Assembly (NCBI GenBank): GCA_030248215.1
Contig: JASANG010000932.1
Coordinates: 248,001 to 312,000 of the forward strand
DNA length: 64,000 bases
DNA from: Enoplolaimus lenunculus
Taxonomy: Eukaryota; Nematoda; Enoplea; Enoplida; Thoracostomopsidae
Direction of reading: 5' to 3'
This document shows positions 21,569 to 33,247 of the stretch, piece by piece. How positions within the stretch are numbered: the stretch's first letter is position 1; each line of letters begins with the position of its first letter. The translations under genes were made by a program, and so were the position numbers. Below the pieces are notes generated by a model, which did not search any database, had not been told where the DNA came from, and saw only the letters and a program-made list of their open reading frames with translations.

Positions 21569-24500
21569 ATGAATCTTCTACTCCTGTCATGTTTACTATT
21601 ACAAGCAGCGGTTGCAGCAACTGGAGCCAGATCGAACGTGGATGACGTCATTGAGCCCAATCTCTCTTGGCATCATTCAATTTGCCCCGACGAATGCGTC
21701 TGTTCATTGAAATCGTTAAACGATTTTTCAACTCAACTCAAAACCGTTTCCTGTAACCAACTTGGCACCCAGGACCAATTGTCCAAAATACCACCGGATA
21801 CTGAAGCTCTGATTTTCGCAGGGACAGGCTTGGACGGTAACAAGCATCATCGACTTCCTGCGTTGCCAGCGTTGATGGTTTTGGATTTATCGGATAATTC
21901 GTTTGTCGAAGTCCCAGTTGAAATGTTGAGCAGCGTTTCGAAAAGCGTTCGGATTTTGAATTTGGATCGAAATCGGATTGTTCAACTGACCGAAGGAGAT
22001 TTTGAAGTAAAGTTTTTGTTGCAAATTTTTGTAAAACGTAGAATTTTCGCAAAATTTGAAAACACAACCAGTAACTATCGGTTCAACGGATCGTCCAAGC
22101 AATTCAAATTATCCCTGCAACAGAGGTTACGCCCCAAAATTTTGTGTTAAGATTTAGCATTAAAATTGCGTTTACGTTTCTCGTTGGCTTTATTCGCGAG
22201 ATTTTTTGATTTGGTATTCATATCGGGCGGAGTTTACCGTCAAAATGTTTCAAATCCATACCTGAAAACAGCGAACATGGCAAAATTATACTGCAAATAA
22301 TGCTGAGTCAAATTGACGCTTTCCGAAATAGGCTTTTTCGGACTATACAAGCTGAGTCGAAATTCGACTCCGCCAGAGTCAATTTCGACTCGACTCTTTC
22401 CGAAATAGGCTTTTTCGGACTACACAAGCTGAGTCGAAATTCGACTCCGCCATAGTCAATTTCGACTCGACTCTTTCCGAAATAGGCTTTTTCGGACTAC
22501 ACAAGCTGAGTCAAAATTCGACTCCGCCAGAGGGCAAATTCCACTCACCCAACTCGCTCAGTAAGTCGAATTTGACTCTGGCGGAGTCGAATGTGACTCA
22601 CAATTTGTGTAATCCGCAAAAGCTTATTTTGGAGACAGTCAATTTAACTCACCGTTTTTTCTTGCAGTCTACTGCTAAAAATTGACACTGGAGACAGCGA
22701 AATGTTTTATACACAAAATCGCTGCATATATTTTCTCAAATTTAATATTTTTGAACGAATTTTCAGTTAAAGTCTTAAAAAGTTGGTTACCGAATTCGCG
22801 TTTAATAAATATTTTCTGTCAAAAAGTGTTTCGAAACACAACTGAATTAATAGACTAAATTAAGAATGCTGTCTCGGTATTTTTATGCCCCCCCGTGTGA
22901 ATTAAACAAAGCCTCTGGTATCAATACCATACAACTGACGTATTTTGTCTTAATTTTACCGTATTCGAATTTCAGATGTTTTCAAATTTAAAAGAACTCA
23001 AACTACGCGAGAACCGAATTTCAGCGATATCCGAACGGGCTTTCGTTTCGCTTAATGGTCTCGAGTTCTTGGATCTGTCACACAATCGACTGACTTACGT
23101 TCATCAATCTTGGTGGTCAGCTGCGTCAGGCATCAGCCGATCTTTATACGAGATTCGTCTGTCGCATAATCATCTCAATATTATTCAATCTGGAGCGTTT
23201 GGCCCTCTGACCCGTCTGCTAGCGTTAGATTTATCAGCAAATCAGCTTTTCAAACTCTCGTCCCACGCCTTTGAAGGCCTGCATAACTTAGAATATTTAG
23301 ATCTCAGTTCAAATTCTCTTGGCGGACACCGAACGCTTTTCGAAGCACTGGAACTAGTAGCATTGACGCTAAAATCGTTGGATTTGAGCTTAAATTCAGC
23401 CCTACGCTCCCTGGGACCGGATGCCATCGCCGGGTATCCTCAACTCAAAGACGTTCGGCTCAACGGGTTACCTTCGCTCGCGTTCGTAGACGCGTCAGCT
23501 TTCCGAGATTTACCATCGCTGCTTAGCGTCGAGATACATGATTGTCTGACGCTGTCATACCTCGACCCCCAGGCGTTTGTCAGGGTCCCACGCCTTACCC
23601 ACCTGGCTCTTCATAACAACAACCTTACCGGTTTATCTTCACAGGTTCGTGATGCCCTTGTGGCACTGAACGAAATTTCATTTTATGGCAATCCACTCAA
23701 TTGTGACTGTAGCTCAACTTGGATTAGGCAAACGCTAACGGCAACGTCATCGTCAAGTTCCCACGGCCGCAGGATTCAATTTCGCGAAGCCACCCATATG
23801 ACGTGTGTCTACCCTGAGGCGCACCGGTTCAAACTTTTTACGACCCTCGCCGTTGAAGAATTAAATTCAAACTGCCAACCGAGTCAGCATGCGTTTTTTG
23901 ACCCGGAACTTCGAATTAAAGTTGGCGACGCGATTTCACTTCAATGCCGAGGTTCCGGATCGCCTGCGCCTCAAGTAAGGTGGCAGCTTCCGTCAGGCCG
24001 ATTTCAATCCGACTTTGAAGGCCGAGTCAGCCGTAAAAGCGGACTCAGCCATGACGGCCGACTTGAGATCAACCCAGCCGGTCCTTCGGACTCTGGACTC
24101 TACACATGTGTGGTATGGAACATTTACGGATCTCAACGAGCGTCGTCACTGGTCAAAGTCGATCCTTTGGACGTCACCTTGCTGTCGTCAGATATCACAC
24201 ATTCCAGTGTCACTCTACAATGGCGTGGGTCGGATCGCTCGCGGCATGCGTTTCATATTTTCTATCGTCAGGCTGCCGACCAGATTCAAGATTCAGCGGT
24301 GGACAGCGTATCCGTGCCTCGGTTTGTTGAAGCCGCAAGGGTGACACCAATTATGACCAGCCTTACTCTTACACGCCTCACCCCCAGTTCGCAATATGAA
24401 GTCTGTTTATCTCTTAGTGACAGTTCACAAACAGTTGTTCATCTGAGTTGTGCAAATTTCACCACAGCCCGCGATCCAAGCGAAATCGCTAAACAATCAC

Positions 24501-24811
24501 TACATCTGTGTCTTGCAGTTGCACTTGCGTTGTTGCTAATTGCTTTTGCACTATACGTGCGATACTTCACTGCAATCTGCAATAACAATTTGGGCAACTG
24601 TTTCCTGCGATGTGTAATTTGTTGCAGGCGTAGGGACCGAGATTTCACCGCCACAACGATCGCAACAGCTCCGACTCCAGAAACACAGCACGGACATTTT
24701 AACCCTCAAACGTGGACGCTACCCTCGTCAGAATCTGTCCCTGCCAGTCCGTTGGACTCACCGCCAGCGTATGAAACGATATACCAAAGCAAAGAATTAC
24801 TTTTAGTGTGA
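21569..24811 (+). CDS. LRR-Ig-FN3 single-pass membrane protein, first paralogue
   Basis: Two exons, 21569-22006 and 22976-24811, joined in phase 0 (GAA then GTAAAG; TTTCAG then ATGTTT) to give 757 residues. Order: signal peptide 1-17; LRRNT with C39, C43, C45, C62; leucine-rich repeats of the LxxLxLxxN type to about 385; LRRCT with C389, C391, C423, C446; one Ig domain (C470, W482, C524 in DSGLYTC); one FN3 domain about 541-646; membrane helix about 654-676; cytoplasmic tail of about 80 residues with a PPAY motif (742-745), a possible WW-domain ligand, ending ELLLV. This is the architecture of LRIT/LRFN-type adhesion or synaptic receptors, so a cell-surface recognition role is likely; the ligand cannot be read. 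The paralogue lies 23 kb downstream on the same strand. The 969-bp intron holds a family D array. No symbol is justified. Confidence 0.92.
22289..22669. mobile_element. Family D foldback with 77-bp internal triplication
   Basis: Starts TACTGCAAATAATGCTGAG, ends CACCGTTTTTTCTTGCAGTC, TA on both sides. A 77-bp unit starting CTGAGTCGAAATTCGACTCC begins at 22352, 22429 and 22506. It lies in the intron of the first LRR gene. Confidence 0.85.
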
Positions 24812-24947
24812 AATTTAACTGGTTCAATACTGCCGTTAGAAGATATTTTAGACTACGACTCTCGAAGATCCTAAAAGAAAAAACTTGGTTACTACAACTT
24901 ACGAACCTGAGTATATTACTTTTGCCTGGTTTTTTGGTCCAAACTGA

Positions 24948-25121
24948 GGCCGATTGTTACTTTTAGGGCCGTCCCGGTTTCTGGTGGGTCTGTAAAATAG
25001 TAGGCTTACATTATAAGACAACATTTTTTGCTTATTTTTAGGAATACGCTTTTGCAAGGCTTAGGCTTAGTCTTAGGAATACGCTTAATCTACTGTTGCG
25101 CCCCTAAAAGTAACATTGGCC
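24948..25121. mobile_element. Family B element
   Basis: Left end GGCCGATTGTTACTTTTAGG, right end CCCCTAAAAGTAACATTGGCC, TTAGG units between. No clear target duplication. Confidence 0.78.
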
Positions 25122-25162
25122 TAAAAATGTATAGTAACAGTTATCTGTGATATATCTATGTT

Positions 25163-25331
25163 AACCCATGTACAGATCAGTGACGCAACGTTTTTCTGCA
25201 GGACTGCAACAGAATACAGAACTTAATCTGTAAACTGTTTTTTTGTTTAGATTTAAGGATAAGCTCATTCATACGCTTGGACTTAGAAATATACATATAC
25301 TAATGTTACGGTCCTGTTCTTTACATTGGTT
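25163..25331. mobile_element. Family A element
   Basis: AACCCATGTACAGATCAGTG at the left, CTGTTCTTTACATTGGTT at the right. Flanks TCTATGTT and TCCATGTT (7 of 8). Confidence 0.85.
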
Positions 25332-25540
25332 TCCATGTTTGTTGTTGTTATGGCACACGATGGTTATACGGATTATTTTCTTAGTCCCAAGTTGTACCTT
25401 GATTATGATTGGATAGTTTCGTCGTAATTTTTCAGCCAATAGACTTCATTAATTTTGAAATTTTGCTTCAAAATTATTACTCAACCTGAATTCAAATCGA
25501 TGTTCGTTCTAACTGAAATAGCCAATTAGCTTGAACGCTT

Positions 25541-25761
25541 GGCCTATATTCTTAAATGTGTGTCACACCTATCCACAGTTGGTGATAGATCTTGTAACTT
25601 TTGAAGCAGTGAATGTTGAGATTTAAAGTTTAGCACAATTTTTGCATATAATTTGCTCAACTTTTGTATCAATTTCACGTTCAATAACTGCAACCGTTAG
25701 TAAGTGTATAAAACCTATTACTAACTGATAATAGTTGCTATACACATTTGAGAATATGGGC
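25541..25761. mobile_element. Family G foldback
   Basis: GGCCTATATTCTTAAATGTG at the left, CACATTTGAGAATATGGGC at the right, with CAGTTGGTGATAG and CTATTACTAACTGATAATAG arms. Confidence 0.8.
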
Positions 25762-26191
25762 GATAGATACTGTAATTAATTAGGCGTTAACGATTCCAGC
25801 TAAAACGGTTCGTATTTCGTACGCGTACACACACATCCGTTGTCCAACAAAAATTTATGTGGCGAAAAAAATTTTTGATCCATTTGGTCGCCACCGGGTC
25901 TAAGGTTGTCCTAAGATTTTACATGAAGGATAAGCGTAAAGCTAATCCTAAACACTACCATTAAAGCCTAATCCTACTCAATTGCTAATCCACGAAAAAA
26001 CAACCCCTGATAGGTAAAAATTGTCAGGTTGGAACCGTACCATTTTATCACAAATAATTTTGCTGACAGGAGGGAAAGCCTTTGTTTCAAAAATGTGACC
26101 AGCAGTACGCTTTTGATATTCATTCCATGTACAGTATTTTCACTGCCGTATATATGTATAGATTTCTGTAAAAAAATTAAATATCAAAGTG

Positions 26192-26361
26192 TTATTAATG
26201 AAAATCTCGGGTTTTGGGCGGAACGCGTTTCTGTGGGACTGCAAAAACTTAAGGTTTAGACTATTTTTTGCCTGGCTTAGGCTTAGGAATATGCTCATTC
26301 TTACGCTTAGGCTTAGGAATATGTTTATAATACTGTTCCGCCCTTGTTCTCAACATTGGCC
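26192..26361. mobile_element. Family A element, left terminus replaced
   Basis: Core GGGCGGAACGCGTTTCTGTGG to CCGCCCTTGTTCTCAACATTGG. The left end lacks GGCCCATG; instead GTGTTATTAATGAAAATC resembles the right flank GTGTTTACTAATGAAAAC. Confidence 0.7.
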
Positions 26362-26959
26362 GTGTTTACTAATGAAAACGTTGGGTTTCAAACCATCAAA
26401 CTTCCGGGTTGAAATCCGAACATCTGAAATTTATCATTGTTCAACTCAAGCTTGTATCGTGGACCATCCCGGTTGGGGTCCTTCGATCCGCGTTTAATGA
26501 CGGTCAGGTCCAACGTTATTAAGCCATCATTAATGGTTCGTTAATTTTAACTCGAGAACTCATATTTTGAGCACGGAATGAGCACGGAAGATTGCTAAGA
26601 GCAAACCATGTTTAACAACTGGATTTCAACCAGTTTTAGGCAAACGCAGTAAGTTCGATCGACATTGCTGGATCGAGAATTTTTCAACTGACCGAGACTG
26701 TGCGATAGTGAAAGAAAGCACCCGAGAGTCAAAGGAAATGTACTTTTAATACAAAATTCTGTTTTTTTGGCCCCAGGCGTGGGTGGGGCTACATTCGATC
26801 AGCCAGGGTGAACGCAAAAACGTAGCTACACGACACTCTATTGTTGAATGTTGATCTTGCTAGTAACGAATATATTTTGGAACTTGCATATCTTTTTTCA
26901 GGCTTAAACTTTAGGTTTTAAAGATCAGACTTATGTTTAAAAAAGTTGTTAACGAAGAC
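26362..26959. other. No firm feature
   Basis: A plus-strand frame without ATG is open for about 55 codons near 26571-26747 (includes HCWIENFSTDRDCAIVK). No family recognised; chance cannot be excluded. Confidence 0.25.
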
Positions 26960-27262
26960 GGCCCATGTAAAGATCAGGTGCGGAGCGTTTTTCTGATTGA
27001 CCAGAATAGAGTAAGTTTAAGATTTAGACAATTTTCTTGCTTGGCTTAGGTTTAAGCTTAGGAATATGCTCATTTATACGCTTATCTTTAGTCTTAGGGT
27101 TAGGCTTAGGCATATGCTCATTCTTTACGCTTAAGTTTGGGCTTAGGAATATGCTTACAATACTGTTCCACCCCTCTTCTTTACATTCGCCGACTTTGGT
27201 ATAAGCTCATTCTTACTGCAACGCTTAGGCATAGGAGTATGCTTGTACTACTGTTCCGGCCC
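26960..27262. mobile_element. Family A element followed by a second right half
   Basis: 26960-27191 runs from GGCCCATGTAAAGATCAGG to CTTCTTTACATTCGCC with three TTAGG blocks. 27192-27262 repeats only the right half (CATTCTTACTGCAACGCTT, CTACTGTTCCGGCCCTG). Confidence 0.75.
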
Positions 27263-27604
27263 TGTGCTACTATGTTTAGGACCACAGCTACGTTTTATAC
27301 ATTTCTGGTTTTTAAGCGATAAATGTTTCCCAGGTTCAGTTCGGTAAAATTTTTGTCTAAATTTTGCCTTGGTTCGGTTCGGTAAATCTTTGAACAGGAA
27401 CATTCCACCCCACCTCCACTGCTCATTTTTCAAGCCATGGCATAAATGGGAAAGGTTCCAAATGAAACGTGATCATCTGCCTGCCAGCCAAAATACCACT
27501 TTATGCAACGAAATATTAACCCCTTCTCACATTGAGTTGCCTGTAGGCAGCTCAGCGCACTGTATATACATTAAATAGTATATATCACACCGTGTTTAAC
27601 AATT

Positions 27605-27745
27605 GCAACACGTATACATAGTACTAAATCACCACAAGACGTGAGAGACCCCTCGGGCTCGAGCGTCAAGCTCCTATTGCTGAGTGGTGATGGTATACGC
27701 CTCCTACTCCCGTCACTGGAGTTCGAATCCTAGCATAAAAGTAGG
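27605..27745 (+). mobile_element. SINE2: tRNA-derived
   Basis: Leader CACCACAAGACGTGAGAG, then A-box-like TTGCTGAGTGGTGATGG and B-box-like GGAGTTCGAATCC. Related copies lie at 58860 (+) and 60795 (-). Confidence 0.6.
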
Positions 27746-28010
27746 TCTCATTGGAAATAGAAAATATTCATGTGAGAAAGGGTTAACAGCGTTTGAGCGA
27801 GTTATGTTGTATTTTTCATATTGTGCAGTATAAAGTTAAACTATCTTCTCGCGACTTTAGCTTATTCAGTACAGTGTTAACCTGAAATGCAAGCGGCGAA
27901 CCAGAACCATTTGGAAACATTTCAAATATATTTATTCAGCCGAAAAAAAATTTAAGCTTCGCCTCTTGATTGTTAGCCCGTATTAAGCGGTGTGGCAGGT
28001 CAAGTGTTTC

Positions 28011-28310
28011 AACAGGCCGAATTTTCGCACAGGATAATTCAGCCGGCCGAATTTTCCCACAGGATAATTCAGCCGGCCGAATTTTCCCACAGGATAATTC
28101 AGCCGGCCGAATTTTCCCACAGGATAATTCAGCCGGCCGAATTTTCCCACAGGATAATTCAGCCGGCCGAATTTTCCCACAGGATAATTCAGCCGGCCGA
28201 ATTTTCCCACAGGATAATTCAGCCGGCCGAATTTTCCCGCAGGATAATTCAGCCGGCCGAATTTTCCCACAGTATAATTCAGCCGGCCGAATTTTCACCC
28301 AGGCCGAATA
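28011..28310 (+). repeat. 30-bp tandem repeat, about 10 copies
   Basis: Unit GGCCGAATTTTCCCACAGGA/TAATTCAGCC. Copies are nearly identical, suggesting recent expansion or homogenisation. The unit lacks stops in most frames, giving false AGRIFPQDNS-type ORFs. Degenerate units continue to about 28500. Confidence 0.92.
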
Positions 28311-28941
28311 TTCCATGCGGAAAATTCAGCCGGCCGAAACTGCCCCAGGCCGAATTTTTCGTGCGGAAAATTTAACCGCCCGAATTTTCCCACTTGGCTA
28401 AGCCGAGTTTTCCAGGGCGAAAATTCGGCACTAGAAAAAAATGCAGGCTCAATTGTCCGGGGAGAATTCAACCGGCCGACGTTTCTGGGGGAGAAATTCC
28501 GACTGGCGGATAATTTCGCCTGTCACAGGTGTGTGTCTAATAGGGTGGCCTAAAGTCGCCCAGCCCTATCGCGTGGGGCACCACGAACCACTTGTTCTGC
28601 TCAGAGAAACATTTATATTTTGTAGACCTAATTACCTCTATATCATCCTTTCAAGTCCTACCAAACTGGATGATTATCACTGCTATTAATTAACGCTTAA
28701 TCAATTACCTAATGACAACACTTAATTGATAAGTGTCTCAGACACCCAAAATTCGGATACCAATTAACATCGAAGAAATTTTGAAATTTATTAATTTTCC
28801 TATTTTAAAATTTTATTTCAAGTGAAATTTGATCCATTTTGGGTGCGCACTATAAAATGGTATGCCGGACGAGACAGTATTGCTTGCGCAACTAAAATCA
28901 TTTTTGCACTTTTAGCAATTATTTAGCAATTAGTTGCAGCG

Positions 28942-29103
28942 ATGTTTAGTGCAAAACTGCAGGTGCAATTAGAAAACTGGAGTTGTAAACACTTTTTCAA
29001 ACAACATATGGCAAGCGATGTGAGCGGATTAGTAAAGTCATGCTTTGGAAATCGAATTTTGTTATTTAAATGCGCTATAATCGAGAAATATTTTCCGACT
29101 CAG
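28942..29103 (+). CDS. Possible first coding exon ending inside a transposon end
   Basis: TTTAGCAATTAGTTGCAG lies two nt before an ATG. The frame then runs 54 codons (MFSAKLQVQLENWSCKHFF to IIEKYFPTQ) and meets CAG followed by GTAAAGATC, a good donor. Those last bases belong to the left end of a family A element, so the donor would be transposon-supplied. I do not recognise the protein, and no second exon was found. A chance ORF is a fair alternative. Confidence 0.3.
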
Positions 29104-29232
29104 GTAAAGATCAGTGGCGGAACTATTTTCTTTTGCTTGGCTTAGGCTTAGGAATAAACTCATCCTTACGCTTAGGCTTACGCTTAGAAACAAGCTTATA
29201 ATACTGTTTTGCCCCTGTTGTTTATATTGACT
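29097..29232. mobile_element. Family A element
   Basis: GACTCAGGTAAAGATCAGTG at the left; GCCCCTGTTGTTTATATTGA at the right; TTAGG units between. Confidence 0.72.
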
Positions 29233-29360
29233 CTTTCATGTATAATGACTCTTTAATCGGTAACTTTTCTGTACCGTTTTGCATTTAACTTTATCCCTCC
29301 TATATCGATGATAAATTTATAAATTCGCTTTATGCCAAGGAAACTAATATCTCTGAGAGC

Positions 29361-29591
29361 GGCCCATGTAAAGATCAGAGATGGAACGTTTTTCTGTGGG
29401 ACTAGAAATGAGTAAGTTTAAGCTTTAGACTAATTTTGTGCTTGGTTTAGGCTTAGGAATACGCTCATTCTTACGCTTTGGCTTACAAATATGCTCATTC
29501 TTACGCTTAGGCTTAGGAATATGCTCATTCTAACGCTTAGGCTTAGGAATATGCTTATAATACTGTTTCGCCTCTATTCTTTACATTGGCC
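29361..29591. mobile_element. Family A element
   Basis: GGCCCATGTAAAGATCAGAG to CTATTCTTTACATTGGCC, with three blocks of CTTACGCTTAGGCTTAGGAA-type units. Flanks match only with a 2-bp shift. Confidence 0.82.
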
Positions 29592-30040
29592 GTGTGACAG
29601 CTAAGATTTTATCCAGCAAATAATTGTTTAAGTTTTCTGCAGTTAATTCCTACAACACAAGATAATTAAGGCTTTGCTAGAAAGAATAATTAAAAATTTC
29701 AAATTTTTCGGCCGATCAAAAAGTGTCAAGTGTATAATATTTACCTTTTAAAAGCCATCAATTGAAATTTAATCGTCATTTGAAGTAAAGATAAATTTAG
29801 CATTTCAAACGCGTTAAATATTTTAATTCAAGTTGAAAAGCGGAATATATTGTTACAAGCACTCCGAAACTCCTTTGTGTAAAATCAACTAAGCATAGTT
29901 GTAATTTTACGCGAAAGGTCAAGGTTCACTTGAGAAGGGTCAATTTGTGTTGAACTCAAAGTGAGAGCCTTAAGATAATTTCAATTGTTGTTCAAAATTT
30001 CGAAAAGTTTTTGTAGCGAATAAGCACATAGCTAGGATAT
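29592..30040. other. No recognisable feature
   Basis: AT-rich, no element ends or convincing frames. Confidence 0.35.
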
Positions 30041-30240
30041 GTAAGCATGCGAGACATGCTTGTCCTGGTGCATATGCAATAAATGCAATACACATTGTGT
30101 TGTACAGTCGACACATATAGTCGACGAAAACTGCAGTTGGAGAGGCGGGCTACATGGCGCAGTGGTAACAGCGTCTGCCTGACACGCCAAAGGTCGCTAG
30201 TTCGAAACCATCCGTAACCCGCTTTTCCAGCTGCTTAATA
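30041..30240 (+). mobile_element. SINE1: tRNA-Val-derived
   Basis: Leader GTAAGCATGCGAGACATGCT, then a tRNA-like head at 30145-30222: ends GCGGGCT/AACCCGC pair at six of seven positions, A box TGGCGCAGTGGTAAC, loop CTGACAC (anticodon GAC), B box AGTTCGAAACC. The anticodon stem is broken and copies exist at 34098 and 54533, so it is a retroposed family. Confidence 0.7.
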
Positions 30241-30577
30241 CAAATGTTTGAAGTCCCAGTTCCTGCCTAGACTGACAGGATATATCTTGGGCGATTTCTT
30301 AAAATTCAATAATAAATTCTTTAACAGGATCATATACAACACTGTAAATTCTGATGAGTTGATTAATCACAATTCAGAGTACGAATTAGTCGTTTGTAAC
30401 CCGCTTTTCCAGCTGCTTAATACAAATGTTTGAAGTCCCAGTTCCTACCTAGACTGACAGAATATATCTTGGGCGATTTCTTAAAATTCAATAATTAATT
30501 GTTTAACAGGATCATATACAACACTGTAAATTCTGATGAGTTGATTAATCACAATTCAGAGTACGAATTAGTCGATT
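30214..30577 (+). repeat. 182-bp tandem duplication
   Basis: From GTAACCCGCTTTTCCAGCTG the next 182 bp are repeated with only a handful of differences. The duplication joins the end of SINE1 with the start of a family E element. Confidence 0.88.
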
Positions 30578-30649
30578 GTGTAGGTTCTGAGTATTTAAGA
30601 TGAAACATCAACTCTCTCTGAGCTGATTTAATTCCGGGTGAGTTGAATA

Positions 30650-31151
30650 CTGTAGTAACCAGGATAACAAGGGGATAATAACAGAATTGTCCCCATTTTG
30701 AGTCCCTATCAATAGGAGTTCGTATACCTAATAAGAGTCCTAGCGGATAGAGTCGTTGAACTTTAATTAGTAAGTAAGTAAGTGTTTATTACTGACATCG
30801 TCAGACAGCTCAACAGGTCGGATCAGGTTTGGTATGCCATCATTCGGCTCCTGCTGATGAGGACAAAACTTACTGAAATCCGATTACCAGTTATACGCAT
30901 CAAAAGTTTAAAGCTTAATTAAGTTTTGAAAGTAACGTTCCACAGTATAACCCTGCATTATCGCTCAAGCTTTTGATGCAAGGCAAAAAAACGTTTAATT
31001 CAACGGATAGTTGCAATACCGGATATCTATCAGTAACGAAGGGTGACGAAAAGCGGGTTGTAAATAAATAACATTCCGTAACCGAGTAACAGGGGTTACC
31101 TTCTGGAGGGGCAAATAAATATCAGCATCCCTCTTATCCGGTTCACTACAG
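30650..31151. mobile_element. Element V nested in family E
   Basis: CTGTAGTAACCAGGATAAC at the left and GTTATCCGG-like CTTATCCGGTTCACTACAG at the right are inverted repeats. TA flanks both sides (30648-30649, 31152-31153). Confidence 0.72.
30767..30880 (-). mobile_element. Family S retroposon tail nested in element V
   Basis: Minus strand: GTCCTCATCAGCAGGAGCC, CTGATCCGACCTGTTGAGC, CAGTAATAAACACTTACTTA, TTAC tail. Confidence 0.72.
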
Positions 31152-31573
31152 TAATTAGCTCCGAATGAGCTTAATTCAGAATTCTGAGTTCTGCAAGTCA
31201 TAATTCAGAGCTCAGGCTTCTGAGTAGATTCAACTCATTGTCAGTTAAAATCAGCTCGCTGGAATTTACAGTGAAACAATGGGATAGATCTAGTATATCT
31301 CCTCCGAATTCTCTGTAGAAAAAAATAAGAAAAGCCAACCTTCAGGGTCTTAAAGGTCAATTTTTTTATACACATGCTGTTCGGAATTATTAGGACCCGA
31401 CCAACTTTGCAAAAAATATTGTCTCACAACCTTGAATACAAATGACTTTGTTTACCCAATTCAAATTTAATTTCAACTCGTAAAATACAAAGATTAACGT
31501 TGAAATTCAACTCCGAATTAAAGTATTGAGTAGCAAAAATGTCACAAATTTTCAATTTATTCTTAAAACATTC

Positions 31574-31744
31574 GGCCAATAAGGGTGGAGTAGTATTATA
31601 AGCATATTCCTAAGCCTATTAAACCCAACGGTAAACAATAAACATATACCTAAGCTAAGCCAAGCCAAAAAATTAGTCAAAAACTTAAACTTACTCTATT
31701 GCAGTCCCACACAAAAACATTTCGCCCCTGATCTTTACTTGGAC
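31574..31744. mobile_element. Family A element
   Basis: GGCCAATAAGGGTGGAGTAG at the left, CCCCTGATCTTTACTTGGAC at the right, CCTAAGC units between; weak 8-bp flank match. Confidence 0.7.
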
Positions 31745-31984
31745 AAAACCTCCAAATAAAAGCAAATTTCGTTCTAAAAGGATGTGAAATTTGATAATTA
31801 ATATTGACAGAAATGTTAAAGTGTTGTAAATTCTTTTTGAATACCTGCGTCTTATTTCAACCGACCCTACAGCAACAATTTGACGAGGCTAATCACAGAT
31901 TAAACTGAGATGAAATATGAGAATAAAACAACGGACAGGTTAAATTTAGTCAAAACACAACATTAGATTAACTGGTACTAGAAA

Positions 31985-31987
<3 letters not shown>

Positions 31988-32066
<79 letters not shown>
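31988..32066. repeat. (AT)n microsatellite
   Basis: About 78 bp of uninterrupted AT dinucleotide, continuing into GTATATATACATATATG. Confidence 0.97.
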
Positions 32067-32079
<13 letters not shown>

Positions 32080-32081
<2 letters not shown>

Positions 32082-32229
32082 TGTTTCTAAGCCTAAACCT
32101 AAGCCTAAGCGTTGCAAAAATGAGTTCCTAAGCCTAAACCTAAGCCTAAACAAAAATGTAATCTAGAATCTAAACTTACTTTTTATAGACCCACCAGATG
32201 CCTGGACGCTCTTTAAAATAGCATGGGCC
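32080..32229. mobile_element. Family B right part next to the microsatellite
   Basis: CCTAAGCCTAAGCGTTGCAA, GTAATCTAGAATCTAAAC, CCACCAGATGCCTGGACG, ending AATAGCATGGGCC. Confidence 0.72.
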
Positions 32230-32885
32230 TATATATCTATATATCGTAGACCAGCTAACTTTAAAATCGAAGAAGAAAATCATTAACCCTAAAGGTTTTT
32301 TGAAAACTTAGCTAAAGTTGCTCCAAAAACTTTAACCCAAAAGCTGACGGAATCAAACTATTTTAAAGAGAATCGAAAAATTCAAAATGACGGCTCAGAT
32401 AAACCAATCACCTTCTGAGTTTACTTAATATTGTTTTCATGTCAGCAAAATTTAGCATATTTCATGCTTCAATGGTAAAATTTTACATTTTTCGTAATGA
32501 ATAAATTTCGCCCAGGAAGCTTAATCTTTATTTTGAGTATAGTTTTCCAATGAAAGACCGCTATTTTCTAAATAATCAGTACCCTGTGGACTTTGTTAAA
32601 GCTAACGCTTTTAGTTTCAATTTGGCTAATTTTGTTAGCTTTATTAAATTTTGTCACAAAAAATAATAAGTATTTAGATGGCTTGGAGTATGATTAGGTA
32701 TATTGCAGATGCGTTGAGTTATCCCTGAAGGCTGGCTTATTGACCGCTGAGCTGAAACTCAGCTGTTGTTTGATATTTAACTAGTAATTTTCGTATAAAA
32801 AGATATATAAATTATACAAAATAAATTCTCACATTTTAGTGGAAATGACGTAAAATAAACGAATTTTTACTGTTTTAACATTTTG
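32230..32885. other. No firm feature
   Basis: An open plus-strand frame at about 32520-32680 (MKDRYFLNNQYPVDFVKAN) is not matched to any family. Confidence 0.2.
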
Positions 32886-32990
32886 GGCCCATGTTACTTT
32901 TAGGGGCGTCCAGGTTTCTGGTAGGTCTGTACTTTTAGGTTTATTCTAGATTATATTTTTTGCTTATGCTTAGGCGATTACACTGCAAAA

Positions 32991-33190
32991 AATGATGAGC
33001 CAAATTGACTTCACCGAAATAGACTCTACGGGACTACACAAAATGTGTCAAACTTGACTCCTCCAGCGTCAAATTGGACTCACGCGGAGTCGTACGTTTG
33101 ACTGACGCGGAGTCGAATTTGACTCAGACTGTGTAGTCCTGTATAGCCTCTTTCGGAGATAGTCAATTTGACTTACCATTTTTTGCAGTG
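32991..33190. mobile_element. Family D foldback nested in family B
   Basis: CACTGCAAAAAATGATGAG to TTACCATTTTTTGCAGTG, TA on both sides (32989-32990, 33191-33192). Confidence 0.9.
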
Positions 33191-33247
33191 TAGGCTTATG
33201 CTTAGACTTACGAATACGCTTAATCTACTGTTACGCTCCTAAAAGTA

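Larger units (their letters stand above)
30522..31273. mobile_element. Family E foldback carrying nested insertions
   Basis: Left end CACTGTAAATTCTGATGAG (30522; also duplicated at 30340), right end GGAATTTACAGTG. Split by element V, which itself holds a family S tail. Confidence 0.75.

Noticed and set aside
27936-28401. ORFs of 95-143 codons (AGRIFPQDNS repeats)
   Set aside because: Frames of the 30-bp tandem repeat, open on both strands.
30145-30222. Functional tRNA-Val (GAC)
   Set aside because: Anticodon stem is broken and the sequence recurs with the same non-tRNA leader, so it is a SINE head.
31968-32153. ORF with alternating Ile-Tyr
   Set aside because: Translation of the AT microsatellite.
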